Assembly: GCF_001949145.1 (NCBI RefSeq)
Contig: NW_019091385.1
Span: 2,724,885 to 2,788,884, forward strand
Direction: 5' to 3'
Length of the DNA stretch: 64,000 bases
DNA from: Acanthaster planci
Lineage: Eukaryota; Echinodermata; Asteroidea; Valvatida; Acanthasteridae
Below, one piece after another: positions 49,601 to 59,160 of this stretch. The position numbers were made by a program, and so were the translations under genes. Every line of letters begins with the position of its first letter. Within the stretch, counting starts at the first letter, position 1. The notes under the pieces are model-generated. The model had not been told where the DNA came from. It saw only the letters and a program-made list of their open reading frames with translations, and did not search any database.

Positions 49601-52600
49601 ATGTCTCTTTACAATAAATTCTACCACCAACCTAGGTCAAAGATGCACGCATCGATATACTAAAGGGACAGGATTTTTAAAGGAGTACATGTAAGTCAGA
49701 ATGTACACATACATGTATGGTCTATGCAGTGCGTACATATAATCAATAACGCCACATGGTGTGCTTATCAGAACACAGGATGAGAGTGACTGATTTTAGA
49801 TGAACTCAAACTCAGTCTTCTTTTCAGTGTTGTTCACTTTTTTTCATGTAAAAAAATAAGCGCTGCAGCTCCTTTACATTCGAAGAAGACTGCTCACAGA
49901 AAACATGTCTTAATGTGAAAGTAATGACTTCTGTCAATTTTCTCACATCAACTACACAGGCGATTACACAGTTAACCAGCCTTCAAACGGCCACAGACAG
50001 AATGGCAGTGAATGAAGTACAGGCAGCATCACTTTAAAGATTGCTTTCCGGCTAATGCAAATACATTTGCTTGGGGAGGGGGAGGGATAAACTGAGTAAG
50101 GATAGAGTGACTTGAAAGGGGCAAAACATATGACTAGAGGATTCAAACCCCTGATCCTCTGCACAGGAGAGGCAAAATACTAACATGCTGCACTCCCTTG
50201 ACTAGACACCAGCGATGAGGTGTGTCTGGTATGCACGGAGCTTGCCCAAAGTCCAGTTCTTCTTGCCTCAGGGACCTGAAAGCCAGATCCAAAGATCTGA
50301 ATTCTGATGGAAGTCTGAAAAAGCTGGTAGCTACACTTACCGTCTCCACAAACTCAAACTTCTTCTTCTCCTGGACCTCTTGCAGGATGCGGGCGTACAT
50401 CAGGGACTCTCGGTGAAACTCTCTCCTCTCCAACTCCAGGGCTGCATCAGCCTGGGTATCAAAGAGACACGTTATGACTAGAGACCAACCCCTGGTATTC
50501 TCTAATATTGAAGGTACATGTGCCTCCCCCTTTGGAGTCTCCAAACCGCACACAAATCTGAAGAAATAAATCACTCGAAACACACGAATCCTTAAAACAG
50601 CTAATTTCTGAAACCATCACCTTGCCATGCAAAGACGGACTTCATTGGACCTCATTATATAAGCTCAGACACACTGCTGCTTAATACAACAGCCTCCCCC
50701 AATCCAATGAAGCTTTTTTACTATTACAGTAGATAATGACGTCACATCTAAGCTCATGAATGAGTACTTTTTTTGTGTAAAGGCAACAAAGCAATTCAGA
50801 GTTTTCACGACCAATATCAGAAATGTGACATTTTCAAACAAAAAAGAAGTAAAATAAAACTGCCAATAATGATGCTTCTGCTCTTTTCCCTTTCAGGATT
50901 CAACTAAGCTTCCAAGAACTTTCCAGGCAGGAGTCTTCTCTGTACCACCCTGACATCTTGTATCCTTGCTCTCACCTCCTGCAGAGAAGTCTCCTTCTTC
51001 TTCGTTGTCAGGCCAACGTGGTTATCCAGCGACTTGCAGAACTTCTCTGTCTGCTTCTCAAACTGCTTCTTGGCCTCCTGAGGGAGGGAACAGAACAATG
51101 AATTCCACTTCAATCACTAAGGAAAAACATTTTGCCACATTTGTTTCCCTTCTGTTTTTGTTGACTGTCTGCAGATTGCTTCATATCACTGTTGTGATTG
51201 TTGTTGATTTAAAATTGAGAATCTTCCTTCTGAAATCATGTTAAGCAAATGAATATGTGGAACTCTAATGTCTTTCATACAAAATTCCCTTTTGGGCAAA
51301 ACTGTTATGGAATTATCAGGTATCTTCAGGTATCAGGATTGTTGTTATACCGGTAGATGTAATTTCAGGGATCATCACAAACTTTGTTATTCTATAACTT
51401 CTATTAGTACCTGGTACCTCTTAGCTTTATGTGTGTGGGAAGTCTTGGTAAATGTAGACTAGGGTAATAAATGAGCATTGTAGATTATTATTTACCAAAG
51501 GGAAAACCCTTTTGCCAAAATATTACTGAAAGTTAAATTTTTTTTTAAACAGGTCAGATATCATTAGGGGTCTCATGAGGCAAAAAAATAACATGGACAG
51601 TAAGGTAGGGAGAGGAACCAAAAAATAGAACATCTGTTTGAACAAAATTGCTGCAGCAGCTAAATATTAACGGTGGCACTCCTTTAAAACAAACCTTATA
51701 TAAACAACTGACCCAAACTAAAAGATTCATAAAAATGGGACTCCAAATATGAACATTTTAAGGGATCCATGACATGAAATCCTCTTGGACTCACATTTTG
51801 TGCATCTTTGTATTCTTCATCAGTATATAAAAACTGTTTGAAATCCTTTTGCACAGCGACTACCATCTCTGGAATGGACTGGTTCCTTTGTACCTTTCTT
51901 ATCCATTGAAAACAGTGTATTGGTGCAAAGCGTCTCTTATGTAACTAAAAAGCTTACCCCAATCAGGACGTAAAGCAACAGTGTCTTTTGCACAGGGAAT
52001 TCAAATTATATTCATGTGAATTTCAAGAACTCAGCGTGTGCCAGATTTTATTCAAATTTAACTCATAAAAGTCTTATTTGCCAGAGAATTGGAAATTCAT
52101 CACAGAAAACAAGAATTCCAGCAGTTTTTGTGGACAAATCAATGGAACAATGAGGCTCAGTGCCTGGGATGACATCATGTAGATATTGCTCATGAATATG
52201 CAAATTTTCATTTGCATAAAACAAAAAAGAAGGGCACCAAAATACACCAAAAAATAACAAAACAAAAAATAGAAAATCATGTTAATTGAAACACATTTCG
52301 GAGCAATTTCAAGGGTTGTGGTAAAATAATTGTCATTTGCTTACCCCAAGCTCTTTTGGCACAGGGCAATGGTCTTACAGAGGAGAGGTAAAAGACTCTG
52401 TTGAAAAAAAAACAAAAGCACTTGACACTGCGTAGTAAGTTCAGGACCTACCTTTGCTGAGCCAATCTGGTCCTTGCGAAAGGCTTCCAGAGGGACAATG
52501 AGCTGATCCTTGGCATGTTCCAGCTTCAAAACAAAGAATTCACAACACATAATAAAATTGAAAAAAATCAAAATTGAAAAAAAAAAAATTATATACATGT

Positions 52601-55600
52601 AACAGAGAGAATAACGTACATAAGATGCGTACATTTCCTGTACAGGAAAAGTTAACCATTTCCTATTGTATAGCTAAAAGACCATATTTCCCATTTAAAT
52701 CGTTACCACTACCAATGAGTACTCATTAATTTATAAATGGCTGTATCAAATTGCCACCTGTATGTATTTGTTGTTGTTGCATTAAAAGTGTTGTTCATCA
52801 TGTTTGAGTTAATTATGGTATATGTGAGTGTGTATGCCAGTATTTGTGGTATTTATGTATTATTATTGCATTAATATTGCATTGAGGGACACTGTGTATG
52901 TACTTGTACATGTATGTGCGTGTTTACAAGTGTTGGATCTTGACTTTTTAACTTTTTTTTAGAAGTTTTGCTTGACTGCCCACAGGGTGAGCAATGGGAA
53001 AACTGAACTCTTGAAATCTAGATGACTGGATGTGCAGTGTGGGCAGTCATGTGGCCCATGATTTGCACTGACACTGATTAAGGAACAATCAATGCCACCA
53101 GCAATTACACAGCCTAAGACCCATCACTCAACACATCTTCATTTCCAGTTTTACAATGGCAATAAGTAAGTGTCCTACTTTAAGTAATAAAACACAGCAG
53201 ACGCACAGATGTACATGTACAAGTTCATGTAGCAGGGAATAGTAGCAGTATACTCCAGCCGAGGGTCGTGAGAAAGGTCATGCTCGTGGAATGCCATGGC
53301 ATTCTTCCAACAATCACCCACTTGGCAGAGCAATTGCTCTCAAGATTTCAAGATCCAGGAAGTAATACTGACTAGTCAAGTTAAACTTTTCCTTTCTAAG
53401 TGTATAGGCCATTCTTAAATGTTCCTCAAAAAAAGAAATTACTCAGAAAAATTACGAGCTTACCCCAGAGCAGAACCATTAGTGCATGTACATGTAGTTG
53501 TGAGCAATTGTTGTAACAAGGTGCAGACCTTTAATAATAAAATCTACATTAAATACTAAAAACTGGGAAATGCGGTCCATGTATGTCTGAGCTTTCATGT
53601 ACAGTACATGTACATGTAGTTTTCACAGAATGTGTGGGTTCTTCCATAGAAGCCGAAGTTGCTAGAACTGCAGGCTACTGAACTTCTCAGTGGAGTGACT
53701 CACAGTACAGAGGCCAAGGGGCTGAGCACACATTCCTGTGGCCAACACTGTTCTTGTACCAGGTGAAAAGTTACCAGGCACACCCCGCCTGCAGAATACA
53801 GAAATTGTGCTTGGCAGGAGCATGTGTAGCAGCCATGATGTTGTGGATTGTGTACTGCGTGTCACAGGCTAACACACCACGGTTTACAGTGGACACCCAG
53901 CAGTATGGACATTCCTTTTTTGTGTTGTTTAGAAAACATGATAACATCACTAATTTTTCTTTGACTGTAGAAAAGTATTTCAAATTGGTGTTTTGTTGAT
54001 GGTTTCCTTCACTGTTCCTCTTCCTTTTGTTCTGCACATCCCTGACACTAAAATGCCTCCAAGCCAGTTTTTTAGAGGGGGGGAATCTTGTGTGGACCTG
54101 GCTTAGTCCACAGAAGGTTCACACAACCTGTGTTGAGTGGACCTCTTTTGTGTACGGGTCTACACTCCTAGTAGGTACATGTACATGTGTGTGATGTTGG
54201 CACACAAGTTCCATTCATTACTCTACACAGTAGTAATTTTCTGCCTATTCAAATGTCCAATCAACTGAGCCCTGAAGTACGCTTTGATGCCTCTCAGAAT
54301 TTTTCAGAGACAGCTTTCACTTTTACATACTTGATCTCTACATAAAAAAAATTCCATTTCCAAGCTGACTTTCAAGCCAAATTTTCAAAGGAACAGTGTT
54401 CATTTATTGGAAATTATGTTCCTCAACTTTTAAGGACTTATTTTAAATGAAGTCACACCATTATTGTTATTAATTGGAACTCAAGCATTCTTCAATATGT
54501 GAAGTCATCTACAAAAGATAAAATAAAAATGGCAAATACTTGTATATCCCAACATGGAAATGTCATCCAACCCTGGCCATGTGATAAAAAGTTAAAGGAG
54601 TCAAATAAAGCTTCTCTCTTCACCACAATATATAACCACAAGAGTTTCACCATAGAGCAAGGAAACAGCCCTATGGTTTCACTCACATGTACTCATACAT
54701 AACTGGAAGTATTGATTTCCCCACCATGACCCTATCATTGTTATTTTTGAGAGAAGAATAACGTAGCCCTGTAGTTTGAAATGGCAATAAAACCAAATCA
54801 AAACCAACCCACATCATACCAAAGGAAGTGCATTCTATTTGGTGATAGATCTCTATCACATACATATTAGTATGTGGGTCCTAAATGAGGCAGAGATGTA
54901 CATGTTCTTCGCAACAGGATATGGGGAATTGTGCTGGAATGGAACGTGTATAATGAGATATTTGCCTCAGTAAATCACCTAAAAGAGGTTGTTTTGAAAT
55001 CGTGGCTCACTGACTGCGAGCCCTGTCATTAAAGTAGGGGTACTTGTGTGTCAGAAAAACGCTGGGGTGCTGGGATTTCATGGATGAATGACCAAATGGC
55101 CAGCAAAATGCCCATCAGTCAAAACAACACTGTGTATGTGTACATTGTAGACATACCGTGTATTTGGTAGATACGTGTATATGGTTAGTTGCAACAATTC
55201 ATTAACTGCAGTGAGAAATCAGAAAGACCTCAAGGAAAAAGGGGCAGCCTGAACATGCACACCATTGAAAGTGTGAAAGGAATTTCAGAACTCACTACAA
55301 GGATATGGAAGGTTGGATCATTCTGGTAGAACTGCTGCCACTACATGTACATATGTACATGTCAAACTGACAGGCTCTACACTCCAGTAATTACAGTGCC
55401 CACGCTAGTCAACAGAAGTATCCGGTTCATTTCCAATCAAGTTACCTGCAAAATCTCCCCACAAAGCTCACTAACTGAACAGTATCAATATATGTACTAA
55501 TACTTTAATACTTGTCATTACAAATAGATATTTAACTAATCAGGCAGGCTACTCCACATACATGTACATGTATACACCGTACAACATGTACTGTACATAT

Positions 55601-58600
55601 TTTTTGTGGCATAAAGTCGAACCTCGTTAATACATATGTAAGAGCACTGTTAATACGAGATTCTGCTCATAACAAGGAAATGTTTTGGTCCCAATCCTTT
55701 CTTTTTATTCCTGATAATACAAGGTTCCTGTTATAACAAGGTACACGTACTTTGCCAAGTCTGAAGGACATCTTATTAATGAAGTTCAACTGTACTGTGC
55801 AATAAATGTTCATTAGTGCATATCAAAATGATACACTTGCTCCTCTTTAAGTAATGTACCGGTACACGTACATATAAATAACTACATGTATAGATGTGTG
55901 TGTAGACCTACATGTATGAATGTGAACATGTACATGTACGAAAGTACCCATCGTGAATTATGCCACACACTGGTGGCAATAGGTAGGCAAATGTTCCTTC
56001 ATGTACACGTAGTCATACAATGTACAGTGCAATATGTCTGAATATGTCAGAATGGAATCCTAACCATTTTGGAATGACGGAGGCTGCCCAGCTTGGAATC
56101 ACACCAGAATGCCCTACACCAAACCAGAACAAGGATCTCGTTGGAATAAACTAGACAGCCTTACTTTCAAACCCCAGTAATCCTTCTACATCAAAGGACC
56201 ATTTGGCAATTGCTGTGTTTATTGTTTCAGCAAATACTAGGTACTTGTACATGGCGTTGACATCAGAACACAAGCGATACGACAAGGGAACCACTCCAAT
56301 GGTATCCTCAAGATACACATTAACTAAGGTGTCTAATATGAAGGGATTACATAGGGATGAACTGGAAAGTGTTCAGGGCGTTTTTCAACTTTTTGTAGGA
56401 TATTGAAAAGATGCAGTTTGTAGTGCACTCAGAAGTCATTTTTTTAACACTGAAATGAATTGTATTGAACACATTTATCAGGCAAATGCACAAAATTTTT
56501 AATGCCTGACAAGCAATCAGTTTCTGTGCACAGTACATGTACAACCAACTAGTTGCTGATCAAATGTGACTGGATCTCACAAAATGAGGCTCTAGGTTTT
56601 GATGTTTCATTCAGTTTGGCATTCTGATGAAACTGTTTGTTACGTACATAGGTTAAAAATGTAGAAGTACTGATTTCCATTATGAAGGAATCTTATACTA
56701 CAAGCATTGCTAAAAGGAGTCCTGGTGACTTCAGACTGGTTTTGTTACATGTAAGTTGGGTCATAAAATATTATGGAATACCAAAGCTCTGGATGCTCAC
56801 CATGCGATCTCGTTCATCTTCGATGGATGCGATGAGCCTCCCAAACTCCTTCAGAGATTGTGCTGAAGCGAAATACACAGAGCAGAACAAAAGCATGAAG
56901 GCAAATATATCATCAAACACTCTGAGGGTAAACCCTGAAGCTTTGAATGAGAAATTCTCTTTAAGTGTTTTTTCTTGTCATCAGAACAGAGCAAGAAGTA
57001 GGGTTTTGCTTCTAGATGTTTTATTTTATTTTGGAGGGTGGAGGGGTATGTGTTTTTCCCCTTTTTTCATGAAACCCCAATTGGAGCTTTATTGGCAGAA
57101 GAATGGTTGGAGAACATTCATCCATTTTCCACCTGTCCCATCTGTAATGCTGGAATGTTGATTGCAAATGGCAGGCCAGAATTTCTGATCTCTGTTAAAG
57201 AATCCCCATAAATGCTAGATAATGATATACTATACAACAGTGAAACTGATATGAAATGAAAATGAAAATAAATCCGGATGTATATACACACAATATGGTT
57301 GTGCATATTTCCGTGTGCCACAGAGTTATGCACATGTATGGTACATGTTATCAGGCACAACCACACCTGACTTCAATTAAATTGTAACCTCACATTCATA
57401 TTTCTCCCAGGCAGGTACATGTATATTCACCTGATCACTGCTAGAACTGCTTCAAATCATTATATTCCTATCCCATTACAACTAGACTTAAGGGCTATTT
57501 CCTTTTCATGTGACCTTAACTGTTGACCTTACATGTAAATGATTGACCCATCTTTGACACATCTTAACCCTAAATTCTTCGGTTAAATTTGCAGAACTGT
57601 TGTTTCATGTACATCACGTGACTTAAGGCAAGTGCTTGAATTACACACACAGGGTTTACAAATTTTTTTTAAAAATACAAATCTACAATGCATACGTACA
57701 TGTATATATTGGGTTTATAGTAACGATGTTCTGATTTCATGTTGCCTGCTGTCAAAGGTCCGCTTTCCATTACACAGCAGACAGGAAATGCCCAACCTCA
57801 CCTACTACAAGCAATAATGCGTAGGTCTGGTTTATGACGCTTGACATGGTGCAATGTCTGACAACTTGCAAAATACTAACGCCTCAGTGAGGACTCATAC
57901 ACATTTTGTTTTTCTGAATGAAACATGTGTGTGTGTGCTACTCTTATTGTTCATGTGTTACAAATTCATTTCCTACAGTGAAGTTACATGTACATGGTGT
58001 ATGCGTAAGTAACATGTTGATACTTGAGTGGCCGTATTGTACACATGTACTGTACACATACACTGTACATGTACATGCATGTATATCAGCATACATGTAA
58101 TTGGTAATCCATTATAAAGGTGCCAATCAAAATGACTGTAAATGTAATCTCTAAACATGTTGAATACATGTACATGTAGGCCATTCAATGTTACACAGGT
58201 GGAGAGCATGTATGGGGTACTAGCACATCAATCATAATGCCACTTGACATTGTCTTTGGACATCACGCAAAAAAACCAGTTCATGCCCCTCAGTATATAG
58301 AATGTAGGTCCCTTGAAACTCTATATGAAACTGAAGGGCCTCACCTTCAACTGTTCACCCCAGTAAAACCCACAAAATACTTCCTGTGATATCAGGCTAT
58401 CCAAGCAAAATAACCCCCCCCAAAAAAAGTTAACACAATTCCTACATGGAGCTTTTAATTGGGGAGCCCACAGCAACATCAAATGTGACTCCTCCACACA
58501 GAAATGAAATGAACAAATCTCTCTAAGATTTCAGGAACATCATCTACCCTGAAAGGATTGACTTGCAGGGAGGAAGGGTTGCTTTTGTTATAAAATCACA

Positions 58601-59019
58601 CATTCTGTACATGTACATTTAAACCCGGCACAGCCGAAACTTCCGACATGGCAATTCTTCCCTTTTTTTGTAACAGAACAGGGAAGCTGGAAACAAAGCC
58701 CCATGGTGCCAAATGAAAGAGTAAACATTCTATCTACATGTATGTCAAAAGGGAGCTGTCCACGTACGCTCGTGTTTTCATCCTCTGTAACTGTTATCAC
58801 AATCTGACTGCATTGTGATTACAAAATCCTTCCCTGTACCAACAGGCCAAGCTGACGTTTTCCAAAAGACGAACTTTTTAACATTTCTCCCAAAGAGAGC
58901 AAAGTTCCTTCCCAAATACTCACAAATGTCAATTTCATCATCTGTCTGTGACATCCCGATGCACTCAAAGTTAAAACTGATGAGTGTGTCTGAGAAAGCC
59001 CTCTGGGCTTTGGATAAAT
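22551..59019 (-). CDS. Graf: Oligophrenin/GRAF family Rho GTPase-activating protein (BAR-PH-RhoGAP-SH3), 26 exons, 5' end outside window
   Basis: Joined minus-strand exons give 1,026 residues to TAG, with every junction phase-consistent. Approximate domain order: BAR (1-203, missing about the first 50 residues), PH (204-315), RhoGAP (330-512), Ser/Pro-rich linker (513-961), SH3 (962-1026). The RhoGAP arginine finger is present (GLYRVVG), as are the LPEPLM motif and the conserved Asn in [14 protein letters not shown]. Family members bind curved, PI(4,5)P2-containing membrane through BAR-PH and accelerate GTP hydrolysis by RhoA/Cdc42; the SH3 recruits partners such as dynamin or FAK in vertebrates. 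The PH and GAP parts read most like oligophrenin-1, but vertebrate OPHN1 lacks an SH3 while GRAFs have one. A pre-duplication invertebrate orthologue is likely, so no vertebrate paralogue name is assigned. Confidence 0.93.
23475..23560 (-). CDS. Graf: Rho-GAP visible exon 25 (SH3, N-terminal half)
   Basis: 86 nt, acceptor CTTGGCAACAG|GGAC, donor ATCAATG|GTGAGT. It encodes [20 protein letters not shown] and VPNEIIIN, with the SH3 ALYxC and ELSF motifs. Confidence 0.92.
24384..24464 (-). CDS. Graf: Rho-GAP visible exon 24 (Ser-rich, symmetric)
   Basis: 81 nt, acceptor CCTTGCCTCAG|ATCC, donor AGTAAAAA|GTAAGTG, phase 2-2. It encodes [20 protein letters not shown] and ESDPSK, leading into the SH3 exon. 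Confidence 0.8.
25083..25240. repeat. C-run/A-run repeat, copy 1
   Basis: Two blocks of poly-C followed by poly-A about 90 bp apart, ending in ctggatcagcc. The arrangement, and the conceptual PPPKK..PPQKK translation, resembles 36,010-36,175. Confidence 0.35.
26256..26339 (-). CDS. Graf: Rho-GAP visible exon 23 (Ser-rich, symmetric)
   Basis: 84 nt, acceptor CCTCTCCACACACAG|ATTT (strong), donor GCCTCACA|GTAAGT, phase 2-2. It encodes [20 protein letters not shown] and TSSSSAS. Confidence 0.75.
26754..26802 (-). CDS. Graf: Rho-GAP visible exon 22 (49-nt small linker exon)
   Basis: Acceptor TTTCATATGAAG|GTGC, donor GATGAAAT|GTGAGTG. It encodes [15 protein letters not shown] between split codons. 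It is the one small exon that converts phase 1 from exon 21 to phase 2 for exon 23. Evidence is splice sites, phase and composition, not homology. Confidence 0.65.
28600..28633. repeat. Perfect 16-bp-arm hairpin with 2-nt loop
   Basis: taccttctgaaagtca, then ac, then the exact reverse complement of the first arm. The words gtcaactga and gttacc recur just outside. In RNA this would form a very stable stem, and in DNA it is a near-palindrome, unusual to persist. Confidence 0.9.
30715..31070 (+). repeat. Degenerate G-rich GGATGG/TGGATAC tract
   Basis: Recurrent words ggatgg, tggatac, gtggac and ggggga over ~350 bp suggest an old decayed minisatellite. No exact period could be fixed by eye. Confidence 0.4.
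31375..31391 (+). repeat. GA microsatellite
   Basis: An uninterrupted GA run of about eight units within a purine-rich stretch. Confidence 0.8.
33400..33519 (-). CDS. Graf: Rho-GAP visible exon 21 (Ser-rich, symmetric)
   Basis: 120 nt between GACCTTACAG|TGGAAC and TCAACAG|GTAAGG. In the phase that joins exon 22 it encodes [20 protein letters not shown] and more Ser-rich sequence to NSLST. It is phase 1-1, so skipping it keeps frame. A second frame is also open through the exon but does not fit the downstream phase. Confidence 0.75.
33901..34440 (-). mobile_element. TTAA-flanked piggyBac-like MITE, copy 2
   Basis: It starts CCACTTGCCGCTAGGGACTC and ends CCCGGCAGCAAGTGG, between TTAA at 33897-33900 and 34441-34444. 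Shared blocks with copy 1, in reverse orientation, include TTTTCAAAATTCTTyCAAAATT near one end and ACAAGGCCCAGyTCCyTTTGT near the other. It is 540 bp versus 608 bp in copy 1, with no transposase. Confidence 0.7.
36010..36175. repeat. C-run/A-run repeat, copy 2
   Basis: atccagggatgggaggggggg, then a cccacccaaaaaaa block, then a ccccccccaaaaaaa block and aggatctgcc. The layout is similar to 25,083-25,240. Homology is suspected, not shown. Confidence 0.35.
38780..39794 (-). CDS. Graf: Rho-GAP visible exon 20 (large Ser/Pro-rich linker exon)
   Basis: The exon begins TCTCGCTAG|ATTTTTAAG in phase 0 with [20 protein letters not shown], continuing the HYEK of exon 19. It has about 338 codons of GC-rich, Ser/Pro/Gly-rich sequence with possible SH3-binding stretches (e.g. 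[13 protein letters not shown]). The 3' end is uncertain. Donor AAGCG|GTGATG (last base 38780) gives the phase the next exon needs. Without splicing the frame stays open to a stop at 38682 (ending [11 protein letters not shown]), which could be an alternative C-terminus lacking SH3. Confidence 0.8.
40384..40543 (-). CDS. Graf: Rho-GAP visible exon 19 (end of RhoGAP)
   Basis: 160 nt, acceptor GCTCATCAG|GGTG, donor GAAAAG|GTGAAC, ending in phase 0. It encodes [20 protein letters not shown], then [20 protein letters not shown] and [13 protein letters not shown], strongly conserved with OPHN1 and GRAFs. Confidence 0.95.
41087..41192 (-). CDS. Graf: Rho-GAP visible exon 18 (RhoGAP)
   Basis: 106 nt, acceptor GTCCACAG|AGCA, donor AGAAG|GTACTT (a weaker donor). 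It encodes [20 protein letters not shown] and then [14 protein letters not shown]. Confidence 0.92.
41898..41956 (-). CDS. Graf: Rho-GAP visible exon 17 (RhoGAP)
   Basis: 59 nt, acceptor TTTTGCAG|GAAT, donor GCAGCAA|GTGAGT. It encodes [19 protein letters not shown], with the RhoGAP LPxPL motif. Confidence 0.93.
42116..42203 (-). CDS. Graf: Rho-GAP visible exon 16 (RhoGAP)
   Basis: 88 nt, donor TTTCAG|GTAGGG. The acceptor is a tandem GAAG|CAG| site, so 42203 or 42206 (one extra codon) are both possible in frame. It encodes [20 protein letters not shown] and then TSALKNYF, containing the family's [12 protein letters not shown]. Confidence 0.93.
42511..42585 (-). CDS. Graf: Rho-GAP visible exon 15 (RhoGAP arginine finger)
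   Basis: 75 nt, acceptor TTCCAG|GTTT, donor GTCTTG|GTAAGT. It encodes [20 protein letters not shown] and SLCL. The Arg in GLYR is the catalytic arginine finger, intact here, so GAP activity is expected. Confidence 0.95.
42720..42782 (-). CDS. Graf: Rho-GAP visible exon 14 (start of RhoGAP)
   Basis: 63 nt, acceptor CTCCAACAG|ACTT, donor AGTCGAG|GTGAGT. It encodes [20 protein letters not shown], the first RhoGAP helix. Confidence 0.92.
42906..42945 (-). CDS. Graf: Rho-GAP visible exon 13 (PH-GAP linker, 40-nt small exon)
   Basis: Acceptor ATTTCAG|ATTT, donor GACGACA|GTAAGT, phase 0 in and 1 out. It encodes [13 protein letters not shown], following GKEP as in GRAF/OPHN1 (GKEPIY). Confidence 0.88.
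43387..43465 (-). CDS. Graf: Rho-GAP visible exon 12 (end of PH)
   Basis: 79 nt, acceptor CCCCCCAG|GCCT, donor GAGCCG|GTAAGC. It encodes [20 protein letters not shown] and then MGGKEP, with the invariant PH-domain Trp in TQWM. Confidence 0.93.
43869..43963 (-). CDS. Graf: Rho-GAP visible exon 11 (PH)
   Basis: 95 nt, acceptor TTTTGTCTCAG|TTAACAG, donor GGAAAA|GTAAGC. The downstream AG (TTAACAG|) was rejected because it breaks phase. It encodes [20 protein letters not shown] and then [11 protein letters not shown]. The [11 protein letters not shown] block is diagnostic for the family. Confidence 0.93.
44278..44375 (-). CDS. Graf: Rho-GAP visible exon 10 (PH)
   Basis: 98 nt, acceptor TATGTGCAG|GGGC, donor AGGCCA|GTAAGT. 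It encodes [20 protein letters not shown] and then [12 protein letters not shown]. The closest family match by eye is oligophrenin-1. Confidence 0.93.
44818..44881 (-). CDS. Graf: Rho-GAP visible exon 9 (start of PH)
   Basis: 64 nt, acceptor TTTTCCAG|AAAC, donor GAGAAAA|GTAAGT, passing on 1 base. It encodes [20 protein letters not shown] plus K. EGYLYxxEK is the first PH strand. Confidence 0.92.
46065..46127 (-). CDS. Graf: Rho-GAP visible exon 8 (end of BAR)
   Basis: 63 nt, phase 0-0, acceptor ATTGGCAG|ATTC, donor ATGGAG|GTGAGG. It encodes [20 protein letters not shown] plus E, the last BAR helix. Confidence 0.88.
46488..46549 (-). CDS. Graf: Rho-GAP visible exon 7 (BAR)
   Basis: 62 nt, acceptor ATGGTCAG|GTCA, donor CAGAAT|GTAAGT. 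It completes a Gly codon, then encodes [20 protein letters not shown] and ends in phase 0. Confidence 0.9.
46766..47401. mobile_element. DNA-transposon-like inverted-repeat element (GGGGCTTTCACACT-type ends)
   Basis: The left end reads AGGCCTTTTCACGCTGCAGAG and the right end, reverse-complemented, reads TAGGGGCTTTCACACTAGAC. Inside are several CCCCGGGAAAA / TTCCCAGGGA motifs in both orientations and repeated TGTGAACAGACCGACC-like words. It is ~640 bp with no transposase frame. The ends resemble Harbinger/ISL2EU-type elements, but a target duplication was not resolved. Confidence 0.55.
47759..47801 (-). CDS. Graf: Rho-GAP visible exon 6 (BAR, 43-nt small exon)
   Basis: Acceptor TGTGCACAG|TTAT, donor CATCAAG|GTAAAC, phase 0 in and 1 out. 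It encodes [14 protein letters not shown], equivalent to the LLAFLxxLFTFYHHG motif. Confidence 0.9.
50140..50225 (-). repeat. tRNA-like / SINE-head-like stretch
   Basis: The minus strand contains a B-box-like GGGTTTGAATCC in a T-arm-like context and a 5-bp stem CCTCT/AGAGG around a 7-nt loop, with a degenerate A-box-like TAGTCAAGGGAGTGCAGC upstream. The acceptor stem does not pair and U33 is missing, so it is at best a tRNA pseudogene or tRNA-derived SINE fragment. Confidence 0.3.
50341..50451 (-). CDS. Graf: Rho-GAP visible exon 5 (BAR)
   Basis: 111 nt, phase 0-0, acceptor TACCCAG|GCTG, donor GAGACG|GTAAGT. It encodes 37 residues including [19 protein letters not shown] and KKKFEFVET, matching the QEVQERKMFEFVE segment of GRAF proteins. 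Confidence 0.94.
50976..51077 (-). CDS. Graf: Rho-GAP visible exon 4 (BAR)
   Basis: 102 nt, phase 0-0, acceptor CCCTCAG|GAGG, donor CAGGAG|GTGAGA. It encodes 34 residues including [17 protein letters not shown] and [10 protein letters not shown], the KKKES-like membrane-binding helix of the family. Confidence 0.94.
52452..52523 (-). CDS. Graf: Rho-GAP visible exon 3 (BAR)
   Basis: 72 nt, phase 0-0, acceptor TTTTGAAG|CTGG, donor GCAAAG|GTAGGT. It encodes 24 residues with the family hallmark [14 protein letters not shown]. Confidence 0.93.
55615..55794 (+). mobile_element. pogo/Tigger-like MITE, copy A
   Basis: Ends AAGTCGAACCTCGTTAATA and, reverse-complemented, TACAGTTGAACTTCATTAAT form imperfect inverted repeats around ~180 bp. 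The interior contains repeated ATAACAAGG / AATACAAGG words. CAGTnGAACCTC-type ends are common in pogo/Tigger-derived MITEs. The family call is an inference. Confidence 0.5.
56801..56862 (-). CDS. Graf: Rho-GAP visible exon 2 (BAR)
   Basis: 62 nt, acceptor GCTTCAG|CACAA, donor CGCATG|GTGAGC, ending in phase 0. It encodes [20 protein letters not shown], the conserved SLxEF...EDER helix. Confidence 0.92.
56863..58923 (-). other. Rho-GAP intron between visible exons 1 and 2
   Basis: AT-rich, with dense TACATGTA words around 57,990-58,180 (e.g. GTACATGTACATGCATGTAT). No exon or gene is recognised. Confidence 0.6.
58924..59019 (-). CDS. Graf: Rho-GAP visible exon 1 (BAR)
   Basis: 96 nt between CTGCACCAG|AT and GACATTT|GTGAGTA, needing 1 base from the previous exon and passing on 1. 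It encodes [20 protein letters not shown] and then a TDDEIDI motif, matching the second segment of GRAF/OPHN1 BAR domains. The preceding coding exon is not recognised in the window. Confidence 0.9.
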
Positions 59020-59160
59020 CTGGTGCAGAAAAGGAGAGACAAAAGAAAAACCATTCGTTATTTATCTACACTTCAAGCTCTACAGTAACAACTTTATCAA
59101 AAGGACTTTTGTTTATCGGAAGGCAAAGACAGGCCCCAAAATTCTCCGATCAAAGCTCAA

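Larger units (their letters stand above)
44882..50340 (-). other. Rho-GAP introns between visible exons 5 and 9
   Basis: Introns 44882-46064, 46128-46487, 46550-47758 and 47802-50340. One transposon-like inverted-repeat element (46,766-47,401) and a tRNA-like stretch near 50,140-50,225 are seen. The rest is AT-rich without recognisable content. Confidence 0.6.
50452..56800 (-). other. Rho-GAP introns between visible exons 2 and 5
   Basis: Introns 50452-50975, 51078-52451 and 52524-56800. The last one is rich in ACATGTACATGTA words and carries a pogo/Tigger-like MITE at 55,615-55,794. No other exon is needed, because the BAR sequence is continuous across these introns. Confidence 0.6.
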
